Assembly (NCBI GenBank): GCA_902532525.1 | Contig: CACAIK010000001.1 | Coordinates: 1 to 64,000, forward strand | Source: an uncultured Pelagibacteraceae bacterium | Lineage (GTDB): Bacteria; Pseudomonadota; Alphaproteobacteria; Pelagibacterales; Pelagibacteraceae | Length of the DNA: 64,000 bases | Direction of reading: 5' to 3' | Part shown: positions 9,220-19,443 of the stretch, one piece after another | Layout of the letters: every line of letters starts with the position of its first letter | Numbering within the stretch: position 1 is the stretch's first letter | Made by a program: the position numbers and the translations under genes | Notes under the pieces: generated by a model | Database searches by the model: none | What the model saw: only the letters and a program-made list of their open reading frames with translations | Told to the model about the DNA's origin: nothing

Positions 9220-10135
9220 TTTTATAGGAATTCTGATAGGATCAATAATGGCTTCATCAGTGCCATTAATACTTGCTGCTTCAGGTGAATTGATTACTGA
9301 AAGATCGGGCGTTTTAAATTTAGGTGTCGAAGGAATGATGATAATCGGAGCAATATCTGGTTTTGCTTTAATGGTAATAACAGATAACCTTTTTATAGCA
9401 ATCGTAGGCTCTATGTTATCAGGAGTTATAATTTCACTAATCTTTGGATTCTTAACGCAATCTCTTCTTACAAACCATGTTGCAACGGGTTTGGCATTAA
9501 CTATTTTTGGCATCGGTTTATCCGCAATGTTAGGAAAAAATTTTGTTGGTATCCCAGGAAAAGAATTTCCAATTTTATTTTCAAGTTTAAAAGAAAGTAT
9601 TCCGTTTTTTGGTCCAATATTATTTGGACACTCTATAGTTTTATATTTTGCTTTTGCTTTACCATTTTTAACTAATTATTTTTTGAAAAAAACTAAATTA
9701 GGTTTAATTGTTAGAGCTGTTGGTGATTCGCCTGTTTCTGCATCTAATCAAGGTATAAATGTTATTCTAGTTAGATACTGTTGTATTCTCTATGGAGGAG
9801 CAATGTGTGGCTTAGCAGGTGCATATCTATCTTTAATATACACTCCACAGTGGATTGAAAATATGACAGCTGGAAGAGGATGGATAGCTTTGGCTTTGGT
9901 TGTATTTGCAACCTGGAGTCCTATAAAAGTTTTAATTGGTGCTTTAATTTTTGGTGGTATTACAATTCTACAATTACATATGCAAGCAATTGGGTTTAGA
10001 ATACCAGTTCAATTTTTAAGTGCATTACCTTATCTGATGACAATAATAGTTTTAGTTGTAATCTCTCGTGACAGTAGAAAAATAAAACTTAATACCCCAA
10101 CCTCCTTAGGAAGAATATTCTATAAGGAAAAGTAA
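9203..10135 (+). CDS. ABC transporter permease (nucleoside/BMP type)
   Basis: ERSGVLNLGVEGMMIIGA motif; overlaps previous gene. Confidence 0.9.
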   Translation: MSLDISFIGILIGSIMASSVPLILAASGELITERSGVLNLGVEGMMIIGAISGFALMVITDNLFIAIVGSMLSGVIISLIFGFLTQSLLTNHVATGLALTIFGIGLSAMLGKNFVGIPGKEFPILFSSLKESIPFFGPILFGHSIVLYFAFALPFLTNYFLKKTKLGLIVRAVGDSPVSASNQGINVILVRYCCILYGGAMCGLAGAYLSLIYTPQWIENMTAGRGWIALALVVFATWSPIKVLIGALIFGGITILQLHMQAIGFRIPVQFLSALPYLMTIIVLVVISRDSRKIKLNTPTSLGRIFYKEK

Positions 10136-10223
10136 TGTTAGCTATTCGAAAATAATTATTTTTTTTTTTTGAATTTTGATTAACTTAAAGCTTCACAAAA
10201 AAAATTTAGAGGGGAAATTCAAA

Positions 10224-11288
10224 ATGTATAAAAACTTTTTTAGATATTTAATTTCTGCAATTTTTCTACTTGGGTTTAGTGTAAACTCAAATGCGGATTT
10301 TAAAGTTGGTTTTGTCTATGTTGGCCCAACTGGTGACCATGGATGGACATTTCAACATCACGAAGGTAGAAATGCTGTAGAGGCAGCTGGAATAAAAACA
10401 ACATTTGTTGAAAGTGTTCCAGAAGGTGCTGATGCAGAAAGAGTGATAAGACAACTGGCTCAATCTGGTCACGACTTAATTTTTACAACTAGTTTTGGAT
10501 ATATGGATCCAACAAACAAAGTTGCAAAAGATTTTCCAAATGTAAAATTTGAACACGCAACAGGTTATAAAAGAGAGCACTCAAATGTTTCTACTTATTC
10601 TGCAAGATTTTACGAGGGAAGAACTCTTTTAGGCCATATAGCTGGAAAAATGACTAAAACAAACACTATTGGCTATATTGCATCTTTTCCAATTCCTGAA
10701 GTAATAAGAGGAATTAACGCAATGACTCTTGCTGCACAAAAGGTCAATCCAAATATTAAAACTAAAATTGTATGGGTGTTTACTTGGTACGATCCAGGTA
10801 AAGAAGCTGAAGCAGCGCAAGCTTTAATCGATCAAGGTGCAGATGTAATTATGCAACATACAGATAGTACCGCACCAGTTCAAACTGCAGAGAAAGCAGG
10901 TGTATGGTCATTTGGTCAAGCAAGTGACATGCAAAGATTTGCTCCTAAATCAATTTTGACTTCAATTATAGATGATTGGGCACCATATTATGTTGAAAGA
11001 GCAATTGCTGCAAGAGATGGTACATGGAGACAACAAGATACATGGCATGGATTAAAGGAAGGTATGGTTGCTATGGGACCATATAATTCTGCAATGGGTG
11101 CTGACTTAGTTAAAGAAGTAGAGCAGCTTCAAAAAGATCTAGCATCTGGAAAAGTTCATTCGTTCACAGGTCCTATATATGACCAAAAAGGTAATATATT
11201 AGTTGCTGAAGGAAAGGTTGCTGATGATGGAATGTTAGCTGGAATGAGCGTTTATGTAAAAGGTGTTGAGGGAGATATTCCAAAATAA
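10224..11288 (+). CDS. BMP-family ABC transporter substrate-binding protein
   Basis: Signal peptide MYKNFFRYLISAIFLLGFSVNSNA, KVGFVYVGPTGDHGWT; SD GAGGGG at 10209 supports start at 10224 rather than upstream TTG at 10176. Confidence 0.9.
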   Translation: MYKNFFRYLISAIFLLGFSVNSNADFKVGFVYVGPTGDHGWTFQHHEGRNAVEAAGIKTTFVESVPEGADAERVIRQLAQSGHDLIFTTSFGYMDPTNKVAKDFPNVKFEHATGYKREHSNVSTYSARFYEGRTLLGHIAGKMTKTNTIGYIASFPIPEVIRGINAMTLAAQKVNPNIKTKIVWVFTWYDPGKEAEAAQALIDQGADVIMQHTDSTAPVQTAEKAGVWSFGQASDMQRFAPKSILTSIIDDWAPYYVERAIAARDGTWRQQDTWHGLKEGMVAMGPYNSAMGADLVKEVEQLQKDLASGKVHSFTGPIYDQKGNILVAEGKVADDGMLAGMSVYVKGVEGDIPK

Positions 11289-11305
11289 TTTTAAAAGAAA
11301 AAATT

Positions 11306-11339
11306 AAAAAGGCCAACTATATAAGTTGGCCTTTTTTTT
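11306..11339. terminator. Bidirectional rho-independent terminator
   Basis: AAAAAGGCCAACT-ATATA-AGTTGGCCTTTTT, 13-bp perfect stem between convergent genes. Confidence 0.92.
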
Positions 11340-11874
11340 ATGAATGTTTTTTCTTTAAGCCATTAATATCTATTTCATCATAATATTCTGAAGGTTGAAC
11401 TATCCAAGGATCTCCGTCTAATAAAATTGGACAAAAATCTGGAGTAAAAGAAGAAGATTTTTTTTTCCAAAGACAAGCTGTTTTTATTTCTTGAATATAG
11501 TTTTTCACAGGAGCGTAATTTTTTAACCATTTGATACTTTCATTTAATGTAAGACCAGTATCAGATAAATCATCCACTAATAAAACATTTTTAAAGTCTT
11601 CGTTTTTAGCTATTGAGCTTATGTCTCTTGCAAAAATAAGTTCGCCCTGTTTATTTTCTACAGTTTCTCCAGAATAACTTTGAATAACAACATAAGCAGT
11701 GGGTAATTTAAATATTCTTGATAGCATATCAATTATAGGTGCCGCACCCCTCATTATTCCGACTAAAACAGATGGTTTGTAATTTTTTTCAATTGTAAGA
11801 GCTAACTTTTCAACTGCTAATTTATAATCTTCATAATTGATTATTAATTTTTCTGCCATAAAATTTGGTAACAT
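11338..11874 (-). CDS. Phosphoribosyltransferase (hypoxanthine/xanthine-guanine type)
   Basis: PRPP motif VLLVDDLSDTGLTL; probable start is internal MAEK. Confidence 0.8.
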   Translation of the reverse strand: MLPNFMAEKLIINYEDYKLAVEKLALTIEKNYKPSVLVGIMRGAAPIIDMLSRIFKLPTAYVVIQSYSGETVENKQGELIFARDISSIAKNEDFKNVLLVDDLSDTGLTLNESIKWLKNYAPVKNYIQEIKTACLWKKKSSSFTPDFCPILLDGDPWIVQPSEYYDEIDINGLKKKHS

Positions 11875-11901
11875 AAAAAAAAAAAATTAAAAAGGAGAAT
11901 T

Positions 11902-12192
11902 ATGAAAGGTTACTGGATTGCAACTTACAGTGAAATTAAAGACCCTGAAAGAATGAAAAAATATGCAGATAAAGCAAAGGAAGCTGTATTAAAACATTCT
12001 GGAAAAATTTTAGCTCGAAGTGCTAATAACATTGCACTTGAGGGTAGAGAAATGGTTAGAATAGCACTTGCAGAGTTCCCAGACGTGGAAACTGCTAAAA
12101 AATGCTACGATTCTGAAGAATATGTTGAGGCAAGAACATATCTTAAAGATAATGTAATTAGAGAACATATGATATTTGAAGGAATGGAATAA
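11902..12192 (+). CDS. DUF1330 family protein
   Basis: MKGYWIATYSEIKDPERMKKYADKA...AEFPDVETAKKCYDSEEY signature; SD AAGGAG. Confidence 0.85.
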   Translation: MKGYWIATYSEIKDPERMKKYADKAKEAVLKHSGKILARSANNIALEGREMVRIALAEFPDVETAKKCYDSEEYVEARTYLKDNVIREHMIFEGME

Positions 12193-12210
12193 CTTAAAAA
12201 AGGGGCAAAT

Positions 12211-12507
12211 ATGAAGGCATATTGGGTGAGTTTGTATATAGAAATTTCAGATCAAGATAACCTAAAAAAATACGGTGAAAATGCAATACCAGTTATAAAA
12301 AAATTTGGTGGTACTCCTGTAGTTAGAGGAGGCAAACTAAAATATTATAGTGGTGACAAAATATTAAGGACCGTCATTTGGGAATTTCCCAGTTATGACA
12401 TGGCTATATCTTGTCATGACTCAGAAGACTATTTAAAAGCTTGGTCTTATGCAGAACAAACTACAAAAAGACACATGTTTATTGTGGAGGGTGCTAATAC
12501 TGAATAG
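12211..12507 (+). CDS. DUF1330 family protein (tandem paralog)
   Basis: MKAYWVSLYIEISDQDNLKKYGENA...EFPSYDMAISCHDSEDYLKAW. Confidence 0.85.
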   Translation: MKAYWVSLYIEISDQDNLKKYGENAIPVIKKFGGTPVVRGGKLKYYSGDKILRTVIWEFPSYDMAISCHDSEDYLKAWSYAEQTTKRHMFIVEGANTE

Positions 12508-13120
12508 TATCGTCATCAATTGAACGCCACAAATACCAAGTGGCAACAGAGCAGTATGGAGAAAATCTTTTTTGAAGCTTTTTTACAAAAATTTCAGGTG
12601 GAAAATATTTTTTTTTATAGTTGTTTGATATTGCTCTTAATAACCCAATATCCTGAACTGGCCAGATATTAGATCTATTATAAGTAAATAACAAAATCAT
12701 CTCTGCTGACCATCTTCCAATTTGTCTTAAAGTTGATAAGTATATAATTGCTTCTTCATCGCTCATTTTCGAAATTAATCTTGGATTAAAACTTTTATCT
12801 TTAAATTTTTGAGACATTTCCAAGATACCTCTTATTTTTTGACGACTAAGACCACATTTTTTAAGTTGTGATGTTTTAAGCTTTGAAACAGTTTTTGGAT
12901 TAATTTTTTTTTTACATACCGATTCGAATTTTTTGAAGACAGAATCTGCAGCAGCAACACTTATTTGTTGTCCTATTATACTTTTGCATAAAGAATAAAA
13001 GACATCTTTTCTAGTAGTTAAATTATTATCTTTATATTTTTTAATCAATGATCTCATAATACTATCTTTTTTTGAAAGATATGTTCTAGCTTTTGTCCAA
13101 TATGGTGGTGCCTTACTCAT
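12494..13120 (-). CDS. DNA-3-methyladenine glycosylase II (HhH-GPD)
   Basis: SIIGQQISVAAADSVFKKF and IGRWSAEMILLFTYNRSNIWPVQDIGL. Confidence 0.85.
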   Translation of the reverse strand: MSKAPPYWTKARTYLSKKDSIMRSLIKKYKDNNLTTRKDVFYSLCKSIIGQQISVAAADSVFKKFESVCKKKINPKTVSKLKTSQLKKCGLSRQKIRGILEMSQKFKDKSFNPRLISKMSDEEAIIYLSTLRQIGRWSAEMILLFTYNRSNIWPVQDIGLLRAISNNYKKKYFPPEIFVKKLQKRFSPYCSVATWYLWRSIDDDTIQY

Positions 13121-13994
13121 TTCTACTTACAGTTACTTGTTTATTTAAATATATTTCTCTTCGAAATATAATGATTGATGATATTATTACCAGTGAAGCA
13201 CCCATCAATGTTTTAATTGTGGGAATTTCATCCCAAATAAAATATCCAAAAGATATTGCAAATATTAATCCCAAATATTTAAGAGGTGTAACCAGAGAAA
13301 CCTCAGATAATTTATACGATTGACTTAATAATAGATTGGCTGTTCCTCCCAACAAGCCAATTGTACTTAAAAGTAAGAAATCATTGAAAGTTGGCATGAT
13401 CCAACCAAATGGTATTGATAAAACTCCAACAATTGTAATTGCAAAAGAAAAAAAAAATGAGATCAACCACACTGGTTCTGTGGATGAAAGTTTTCTAATT
13501 GTAATCGCAACGTAAGACATTCCAATACAAAAGATTATTGGATATAAGTAATAAATATTTAAGCTAGAAAATCCTGGTTGGGTAATTACTAAAACACCAA
13601 TAAAACCAACAAATACTGCGGCCCATCTATATAATCCTACTTTCTCACTTAGTAAAAATATTGATAGCAAAGTTGTAAATATAGGTGCAGCAAATGAAAT
13701 ACTTGTCACTGTTGCAAGTGGTAAGTTTCTTAGTGCCAAAAATATTGCAGCTAAAGCTATCAGTCCTGAACAACATCTAATTAAATGTAATCCTGGTCTA
13801 TTTGTTTTATAAAAATCTCTAAATCTTGTCTTAGGAACTAAAAAAATTATTGGCAAAATACCAAATAGACCTCTAAAGAACATTACCTGTCCAATTGGAT
13901 AATCTGATGACCACTTGACTATTACATCCATAAATGAAAAGGCACATATTGATAAAAACATGTAAAAAAAGCCTAATTGATTTTTGGAAATCAT
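13113..13994 (-). CDS. DMT-superfamily EamA transporter
   Basis: Ten-TM EamA pattern. Confidence 0.85.
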   Translation of the reverse strand: MISKNQLGFFYMFLSICAFSFMDVIVKWSSDYPIGQVMFFRGLFGILPIIFLVPKTRFRDFYKTNRPGLHLIRCCSGLIALAAIFLALRNLPLATVTSISFAAPIFTTLLSIFLLSEKVGLYRWAAVFVGFIGVLVITQPGFSSLNIYYLYPIIFCIGMSYVAITIRKLSSTEPVWLISFFFSFAITIVGVLSIPFGWIMPTFNDFLLLSTIGLLGGTANLLLSQSYKLSEVSLVTPLKYLGLIFAISFGYFIWDEIPTIKTLMGASLVIISSIIIFRREIYLNKQVTVSRNE

Positions 13995-14028
13995 GATAAT
14001 AACTTTAGATTAATTAAAATTTTTAGCA

Positions 14029-14475
14029 ATGGAAATAGCAACTTTAGCACTTGGATGTTTTTGGGGACCCGAAATAAAATTTAGCAAGTTAGATGGAGTA
14101 ATAAATACAGAGGTTGGATATTGTGGAGGTAATACTGAGAAGACATCTTATAAAGAAGTATGTTATGGTGATACCAATCACGCAGAAGTAGTTAAAGTTG
14201 AATTTGACAATACTAAAATTTCTTATGAGGAAATAATAAGAAATTTTTTTGAATTTCATGACCCAACTACTTTAAACCGGCAAGGTCCAGATGTAGGTAC
14301 TCAGTATAGAAGTGAAATATTTGTTCATAATGAAAATCAAAATAAAATCGCTAACAAAGTATTGAAAGAAATTAATGAAAAATTTAAAGGTAAAATCGTT
14401 ACCAAAATATCAAAATCAAAAAATTATAATAAAGCTGAAGATTATCATCAGAAATATTTGGAAAAAAGTTTCTAA
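14029..14475 (+). CDS. msrA: Peptide-methionine (S)-S-oxide reductase
   Basis: LGCFWGPEIKFSKLDGVINTEVGYCGG, EFHDPTTLNRQGPDVGTQYRS, YHQKYL. Confidence 0.97.
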   Translation: MEIATLALGCFWGPEIKFSKLDGVINTEVGYCGGNTEKTSYKEVCYGDTNHAEVVKVEFDNTKISYEEIIRNFFEFHDPTTLNRQGPDVGTQYRSEIFVHNENQNKIANKVLKEINEKFKGKIVTKISKSKNYNKAEDYHQKYLEKSF

Positions 14476-15287
14476 TGTCACTTATATCAACTGAGTGGCT
14501 AGAAAAAAATATCTCAAATGTAAAAATAATTGATGGCTCTTGGCATATGCCTGCAACAAAAAGAAGTGGTAAAGAAGAATTTAATAAAGAGCATATACCA
14601 AATGCAATTTTTTTTGATATTGATGAAAATTGTAATAAATCAACCGACTTACCACATATGTTAACGGATATTAGTTCGTGGGAAAATATACTATCTTCTA
14701 TGGGCATATCTAACGAAGACAAAATTGTGATTTATGATAATTCTGATGTTTTAAGTGCTTGTAGAGTATGGTTTAATTTAATTTACTTTGGCCATGATAA
14801 AAAGAAAGTACATGTTTTAGATGGAGGTTTTAATAAATGGAAAAAAGAAAAAAGAATAACTTCCGATAATAATGAAATTATTCAAATAACCAGCTACAAA
14901 GCAAAAGAAAATAATGAAATGGTTAAGAGTAAAGATCAAATTGACCAAAATATAATTAAAAAAAAATTTGATTTAGTTGATGCGAGAAGCAAAGATCGTT
15001 TTACTGGTTTAACTCCAGACCCAAGAAAAAATGTAAGAAGTGGTTCAATACCTAATTCAATTTGCTTACCGTTTAAAACACTTATCAATGAAGATTTTAC
15101 TTTTAAAAGTAAATCTGAAATTTCATCTTATTTTAACGATTTATCTTTAAATGACCCAGTAAATATTGTGTTTTCATGCGGTTCTGGGATCACAGCATGT
15201 GTTTTGGCACTTGCATATTCTCAAGTAAATAATAAGTATCTTCCAGTCATTTATGATGGCTCATGGGCTGAATATGGTAAAATATAG
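14475..15287 (+). CDS. sseA: 3-mercaptopyruvate/thiosulfate sulfurtransferase
   Basis: Tandem rhodanese domains, active-site CGSGITAC. Confidence 0.9.
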   Translation: MSLISTEWLEKNISNVKIIDGSWHMPATKRSGKEEFNKEHIPNAIFFDIDENCNKSTDLPHMLTDISSWENILSSMGISNEDKIVIYDNSDVLSACRVWFNLIYFGHDKKKVHVLDGGFNKWKKEKRITSDNNEIIQITSYKAKENNEMVKSKDQIDQNIIKKKFDLVDARSKDRFTGLTPDPRKNVRSGSIPNSICLPFKTLINEDFTFKSKSEISSYFNDLSLNDPVNIVFSCGSGITACVLALAYSQVNNKYLPVIYDGSWAEYGKI

Positions 15288-15290
15288 AAT

Positions 15291-16307
15291 ATGAAAAGAT
15301 CAACAAAAATTACAAGCATAATAATAATTTTCTTTTTAGTTATCGCTACAGTGATTGTTGGAAGAACAATGATTGGAAATCATTTTAAGAAGAAATTTAG
15401 TAAAAGACCACCTCCAGGAATAATTGTTACTGCAGCTGAAAATAGAGTTTTTGAAAATTTAATAAGCACATACGGAACAGCAAGACCATTTAAAACACAA
15501 TCATATAAAATTGAGAAGTATGAAATACTTAAACCTATCAACTTTAATCAAAAAGTAAGAAAAGGTGATGTAATTGCAGAACTTAAAAATAGAAAAATTA
15601 CTGCTCAGTTTGATGGAACAATTGGAAAAAGAGAATTTTCAGAAGACATCGAGGTTTCAAAATCTTCAATCTTAGTTAATCTCGAAAATACCAGTATTAT
15701 CTATTGTGATGTAGATATACCTGAAATGTTTGTACCATTTATTAAGGTTGGTTTACCTGTTGATATAAAATTTTCTGGATACAAAGATAAAATCTATAAA
15801 GGTGAAGTTGACTCGCTAGCTAGTCGAATTAGTGAGGATACTAGATCATTACCAACAAGGATAAAAATGGATAATACATCTGGTGAAATTTTGCCTGGCT
15901 CATTTTTAGAAATTTCAATAAAATATGATACAAGAGAAAGCTTAAGTATCCCAGATACCAGCACAATAGTGGAAGGTGATAATATATTTATCTATAAAGT
16001 TGACGAAAAAAATAAAGTATTAAAAACAAATATTGATACCGGCGATAGATACCTGGGTTTTGTTGAAGTTTTAAATGGTCTAAAGGTTGGTGACAAAGTT
16101 GTTGCTGAGGGTACAAAAAAAGTCAGACCAAATTTAATAATAAGACCTATAAAAAAAGGTGCTAAAGTAGCTAATCAAAACAAATCTAATTGGGGTGGAA
16201 AAAAGAAAAAAGATACTAAAGAAAACAAGAATGGTATGTTTGCGTGGTTACAAAAATTAAATATATTTAAAAAGTCTGACTCTGAAAAAAAAGAAAATAA
16301 AAAATAA
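15291..16307 (+). CDS. RND efflux periplasmic adaptor (membrane fusion protein)
   Basis: HlyD/AcrA-like; immediately upstream of RND permease. Confidence 0.85.
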   Translation: MKRSTKITSIIIIFFLVIATVIVGRTMIGNHFKKKFSKRPPPGIIVTAAENRVFENLISTYGTARPFKTQSYKIEKYEILKPINFNQKVRKGDVIAELKNRKITAQFDGTIGKREFSEDIEVSKSSILVNLENTSIIYCDVDIPEMFVPFIKVGLPVDIKFSGYKDKIYKGEVDSLASRISEDTRSLPTRIKMDNTSGEILPGSFLEISIKYDTRESLSIPDTSTIVEGDNIFIYKVDEKNKVLKTNIDTGDRYLGFVEVLNGLKVGDKVVAEGTKKVRPNLIIRPIKKGAKVANQNKSNWGGKKKKDTKENKNGMFAWLQKLNIFKKSDSEKKENKK

Positions 16308-16314
16308 TTAATAC

Positions 16315-19300
16315 ATGTATATAACTGAAGTTAGTATTAAAAGACCTGTCGTTGCATGGGTAATGTCAATGATACTAATTATTTTTGGAATTTTTGTATT
16401 TTGGGAATTACCTGTTAGGGAATTACCAGATGGCATTCAGCCTCCAGTGGTACAGGTACAAACCGATTATAAATCTGCTTCAGCTGAAATCGTTGATGAA
16501 GAGATAACACAAAAAATAGAAGATGTTATAGGAGGAGCGGAAGGAATTAAGAACATTGATTCTAGTTCGCTTAATGGAAGAAGTAGAATAAATATTTATT
16601 TTAATACAGATATAGATTTAGATGATGCAGCAAATGACATAAGAGAAAGAGTATCAAGAGTTGCAGACAATTTGCCAGACCAAGCAAACCCACCTCAAAT
16701 TTTGAAACAAGCCGCAGGTTTTACAACTACAATGTGGGTTGCGCTATCATCACCAACTTGGAATGATTTAGATTTGGGTGATTATGCAGAAAGATATCTT
16801 ATAGATGCCTTTTCGAGTGTACCAAATGTTGGTAGAATTTTAGTCGGTGGATTAAGAGAGCTAAGTGTAAGAGTTTGGGTAGATCCTATCAAATTAGCAG
16901 CTAATAATCTTACTATTCAGGAAGTCGAGAGAGCATTAAGAAATGAAAATATAAACATCCCCGCTGGAACTTTGGAAGCTAGTAACAAAGATTTAACTCT
17001 TAATATTGATAAGTCTTACTCTAACATTGAAACAATCAAGCAGCTTCCTCTTAAGAAAAATAAAGATAAAGTCACAACCCTTTCTGATATTGCAAATGTT
17101 GAGCTTGGTCCAGTTTCTGAGAAAACTTTATTTAAAGCTCAAAGAAAAAATGCAGCTAATTTAAAAACAGTTGGGATTGGAATATACGCAAAAAGTGGAG
17201 CATCAACCGTCGAACTTTCAAATCAAATTAAAGAGAAAATAAACGTTTTAAATCAATCTTTACCAGATGGTTTAAAGTTAGAAATAGCATTTAATAGAGC
17301 AACTTACGTAGGAACTGCAATACAGGAAGTTTATAAAAGTTTAATTATTGCTTTTATTTTGGTCGTGGTAATAATTTACTTGTTTTTAGGAAACCTAAAA
17401 GCTGTAATTGTACCAGCTGTAGCTTTGCCAGTAAGTTTAATTGGTTCGTTTTTAGGTTTATATATATTTGATCTTTCTATAAATATATTTGTTCTCCTGA
17501 GTTTTATTTTAGCAATTGGAATAATAACTGATGATTCTGTAATAATGACAGATGCAATTTATACAAGAATTGAAAAAGGAGAAACGCCACTTGTAGCTGC
17601 TTATAAAGGCTCAAGACAAATAACATTTGCAATAATAGCTACAACGTTAATCTTAGTTGCAGTTTTTTTACCTTTAATTTTTATTGAGGGTATAGCTGGT
17701 ACCTTGTTTAAGGAAACTGCAATAGCACTATCTTTCTCAATTGTTGTTTCCTCGTTTGTGGCTTTAACCCTTTCACCAATGTTAGGAAGTAAGTTTTTAA
17801 ATAAAAAAGAAAAAATTAATTTTTTTGTAAAAAAATTCAATAATGGATTTAAATCTTTTACAGAATTTTATACCGACACCTTAAAATTTTGGATTAATAA
17901 ACAGAAGACAATTTCGATATTTATAATTCTATTAATTGCAGCTTCAGTTTATTTATTTAACTTTACTAAAAAAGAATTGATACCATTAGAAGATAGAGGC
18001 GCTTATTTAATAATTGGTTCTACAGATGAAGGTAGCTCATTCGAGTACACACAAGAAAAGGCCCAAATAATTGAGGGAAGAATATTAAAGTTGTTACAAG
18101 CAGAAGACAGTCCTTACCAAAGATTAATTATGAGGGTACCTGGTTTTGGGAGGTCTGCAACTTCATATAATACTTTTATTATAATTGCACTTTTAGATGA
18201 ATGGAAAAATAGAGAAAAGAGTACACAAGTTGTTTTAAGAGAAGCTATTGGACAAGTTGTTAGTGTGCCAGAAACGTTTGCGTTTCCTATATCACCTCAA
18301 TCTATAAGAGTTTCTAGCTATAATAAACCAGTTCAAATGGTGATTTATGGGACAAGTTATGAAGAGTTAGAACAAATCCAAAGCCAAGTTTTAAGAGAGC
18401 TAAGAAGAAATAGAAATATGTTTAGAATTGAAAGTGATTACACAAAAAATAAACCTGAAGTAAAATTAATTACAAATAAAAATCGAGCAAATGATTTAGG
18501 AGTTTCAATAGAAAATATAGGCAGAACTCTCGAAACCTTATACGGTGGAAAGAGGGTTACAACATACAATAAAGAGGGAAGAGAATACCCCATTATTCTT
18601 CAGCAGTATTTAGCAGATAGAAGAGATAAAGATGGCTTATCAAAGATTTTTGTAAGATCTGAAACTACAGGAAAATTAGTGTCTGTTGCAAGTTTGGTAG
18701 AATTCGAGGAGAAAGGAACTGCTGAATCATTACCTAGATATAATAGACAAAGAGCAGTAACTATATCAGCAGCTTTATCTGAAGAATATACTTTGTCTGA
18801 AGCTATAAAATATTTAGAAGACGTAATGTTGAGAGTTGCTCCTCAAAATCAAATAACTTGGAAAGGTAAGTCTGAAGAACTAAAAGAGACTAGTAACGAA
18901 ATATTTCTTATTTTCGCTTTAGCATTAATAACTGCATATTTAGTAATGGCTGCTACTTTTAATTCGTTTGTCCATCCTTTTATTATTATATTGACTGTTC
19001 CTCTTGCAGTTTTTGGAGGTCTTGTATTCATTTTATTTCTAAATAGTTCCATAAATATATTTTCACAAATTGCCTTGATTATATTAATCGGTATATCCAC
19101 AAAAAATAGTATTCTTATCGTTGACTATACTAATCAAATTCGAACAACTGGTGCAAAAATTGAGGAAGCATTGATGGAAGCTTGTAAATTAAGAATAAGA
19201 CCAATCATAATGACATCATTGAGCACTATGATTGCAATGTTACCTCTTATAGTAGGTAACATAGGTCCAGGTGCAGGTGAGGCATCTAGATTAGCAGTTG

Positions 19301-19443
19301 GATCAACAATCTTTGGTGGTATGATTATTTCTACATTCTTTACATTATATGTAACACCAACTATGTATTTAACACTAGCAAAAAATACCAAGAGAATAGA
19401 TGCAGTAGATCTTGAGCTAGAAAAGCAATTGATTAAAAAATAA
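16315..19443 (+). CDS. RND multidrug efflux permease (AcrB/MexB-like)
   Basis: SIKRPVVAWVMSMILIIFG; 1042 aa with repeated TM blocks; GGMIISTFFTLYVTPTMY. Confidence 0.95.
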   Translation: MYITEVSIKRPVVAWVMSMILIIFGIFVFWELPVRELPDGIQPPVVQVQTDYKSASAEIVDEEITQKIEDVIGGAEGIKNIDSSSLNGRSRINIYFNTDIDLDDAANDIRERVSRVADNLPDQANPPQILKQAAGFTTTMWVALSSPTWNDLDLGDYAERYLIDAFSSVPNVGRILVGGLRELSVRVWVDPIKLAANNLTIQEVERALRNENINIPAGTLEASNKDLTLNIDKSYSNIETIKQLPLKKNKDKVTTLSDIANVELGPVSEKTLFKAQRKNAANLKTVGIGIYAKSGASTVELSNQIKEKINVLNQSLPDGLKLEIAFNRATYVGTAIQEVYKSLIIAFILVVVIIYLFLGNLKAVIVPAVALPVSLIGSFLGLYIFDLSINIFVLLSFILAIGIITDDSVIMTDAIYTRIEKGETPLVAAYKGSRQITFAIIATTLILVAVFLPLIFIEGIAGTLFKETAIALSFSIVVSSFVALTLSPMLGSKFLNKKEKINFFVKKFNNGFKSFTEFYTDTLKFWINKQKTISIFIILLIAASVYLFNFTKKELIPLEDRGAYLIIGSTDEGSSFEYTQEKAQIIEGRILKLLQAEDSPYQRLIMRVPGFGRSATSYNTFIIIALLDEWKNREKSTQVVLREAIGQVVSVPETFAFPISPQSIRVSSYNKPVQMVIYGTSYEELEQIQSQVLRELRRNRNMFRIESDYTKNKPEVKLITNKNRANDLGVSIENIGRTLETLYGGKRVTTYNKEGREYPIILQQYLADRRDKDGLSKIFVRSETTGKLVSVASLVEFEEKGTAESLPRYNRQRAVTISAALSEEYTLSEAIKYLEDVMLRVAPQNQITWKGKSEELKETSNEIFLIFALALITAYLVMAATFNSFVHPFIIILTVPLAVFGGLVFILFLNSSINIFSQIALIILIGISTKNSILIVDYTNQIRTTGAKIEEALMEACKLRIRPIIMTSLSTMIAMLPLIVGNIGPGAGEASRLAVGSTIFGGMIISTFFTLYVTPTMYLTLAKNTKRIDAVDLELEKQLIKK

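Noticed and set aside
9193-9513. 106-aa minus-strand ORF across the second permease gene
   Set aside because: Antisense to a well-supported permease, no domain signal
19134-19391. Antisense ORFs inside the RND permease (also 17601-17840 and 18849-19100)
   Set aside because: Shadow frames of a conserved gene
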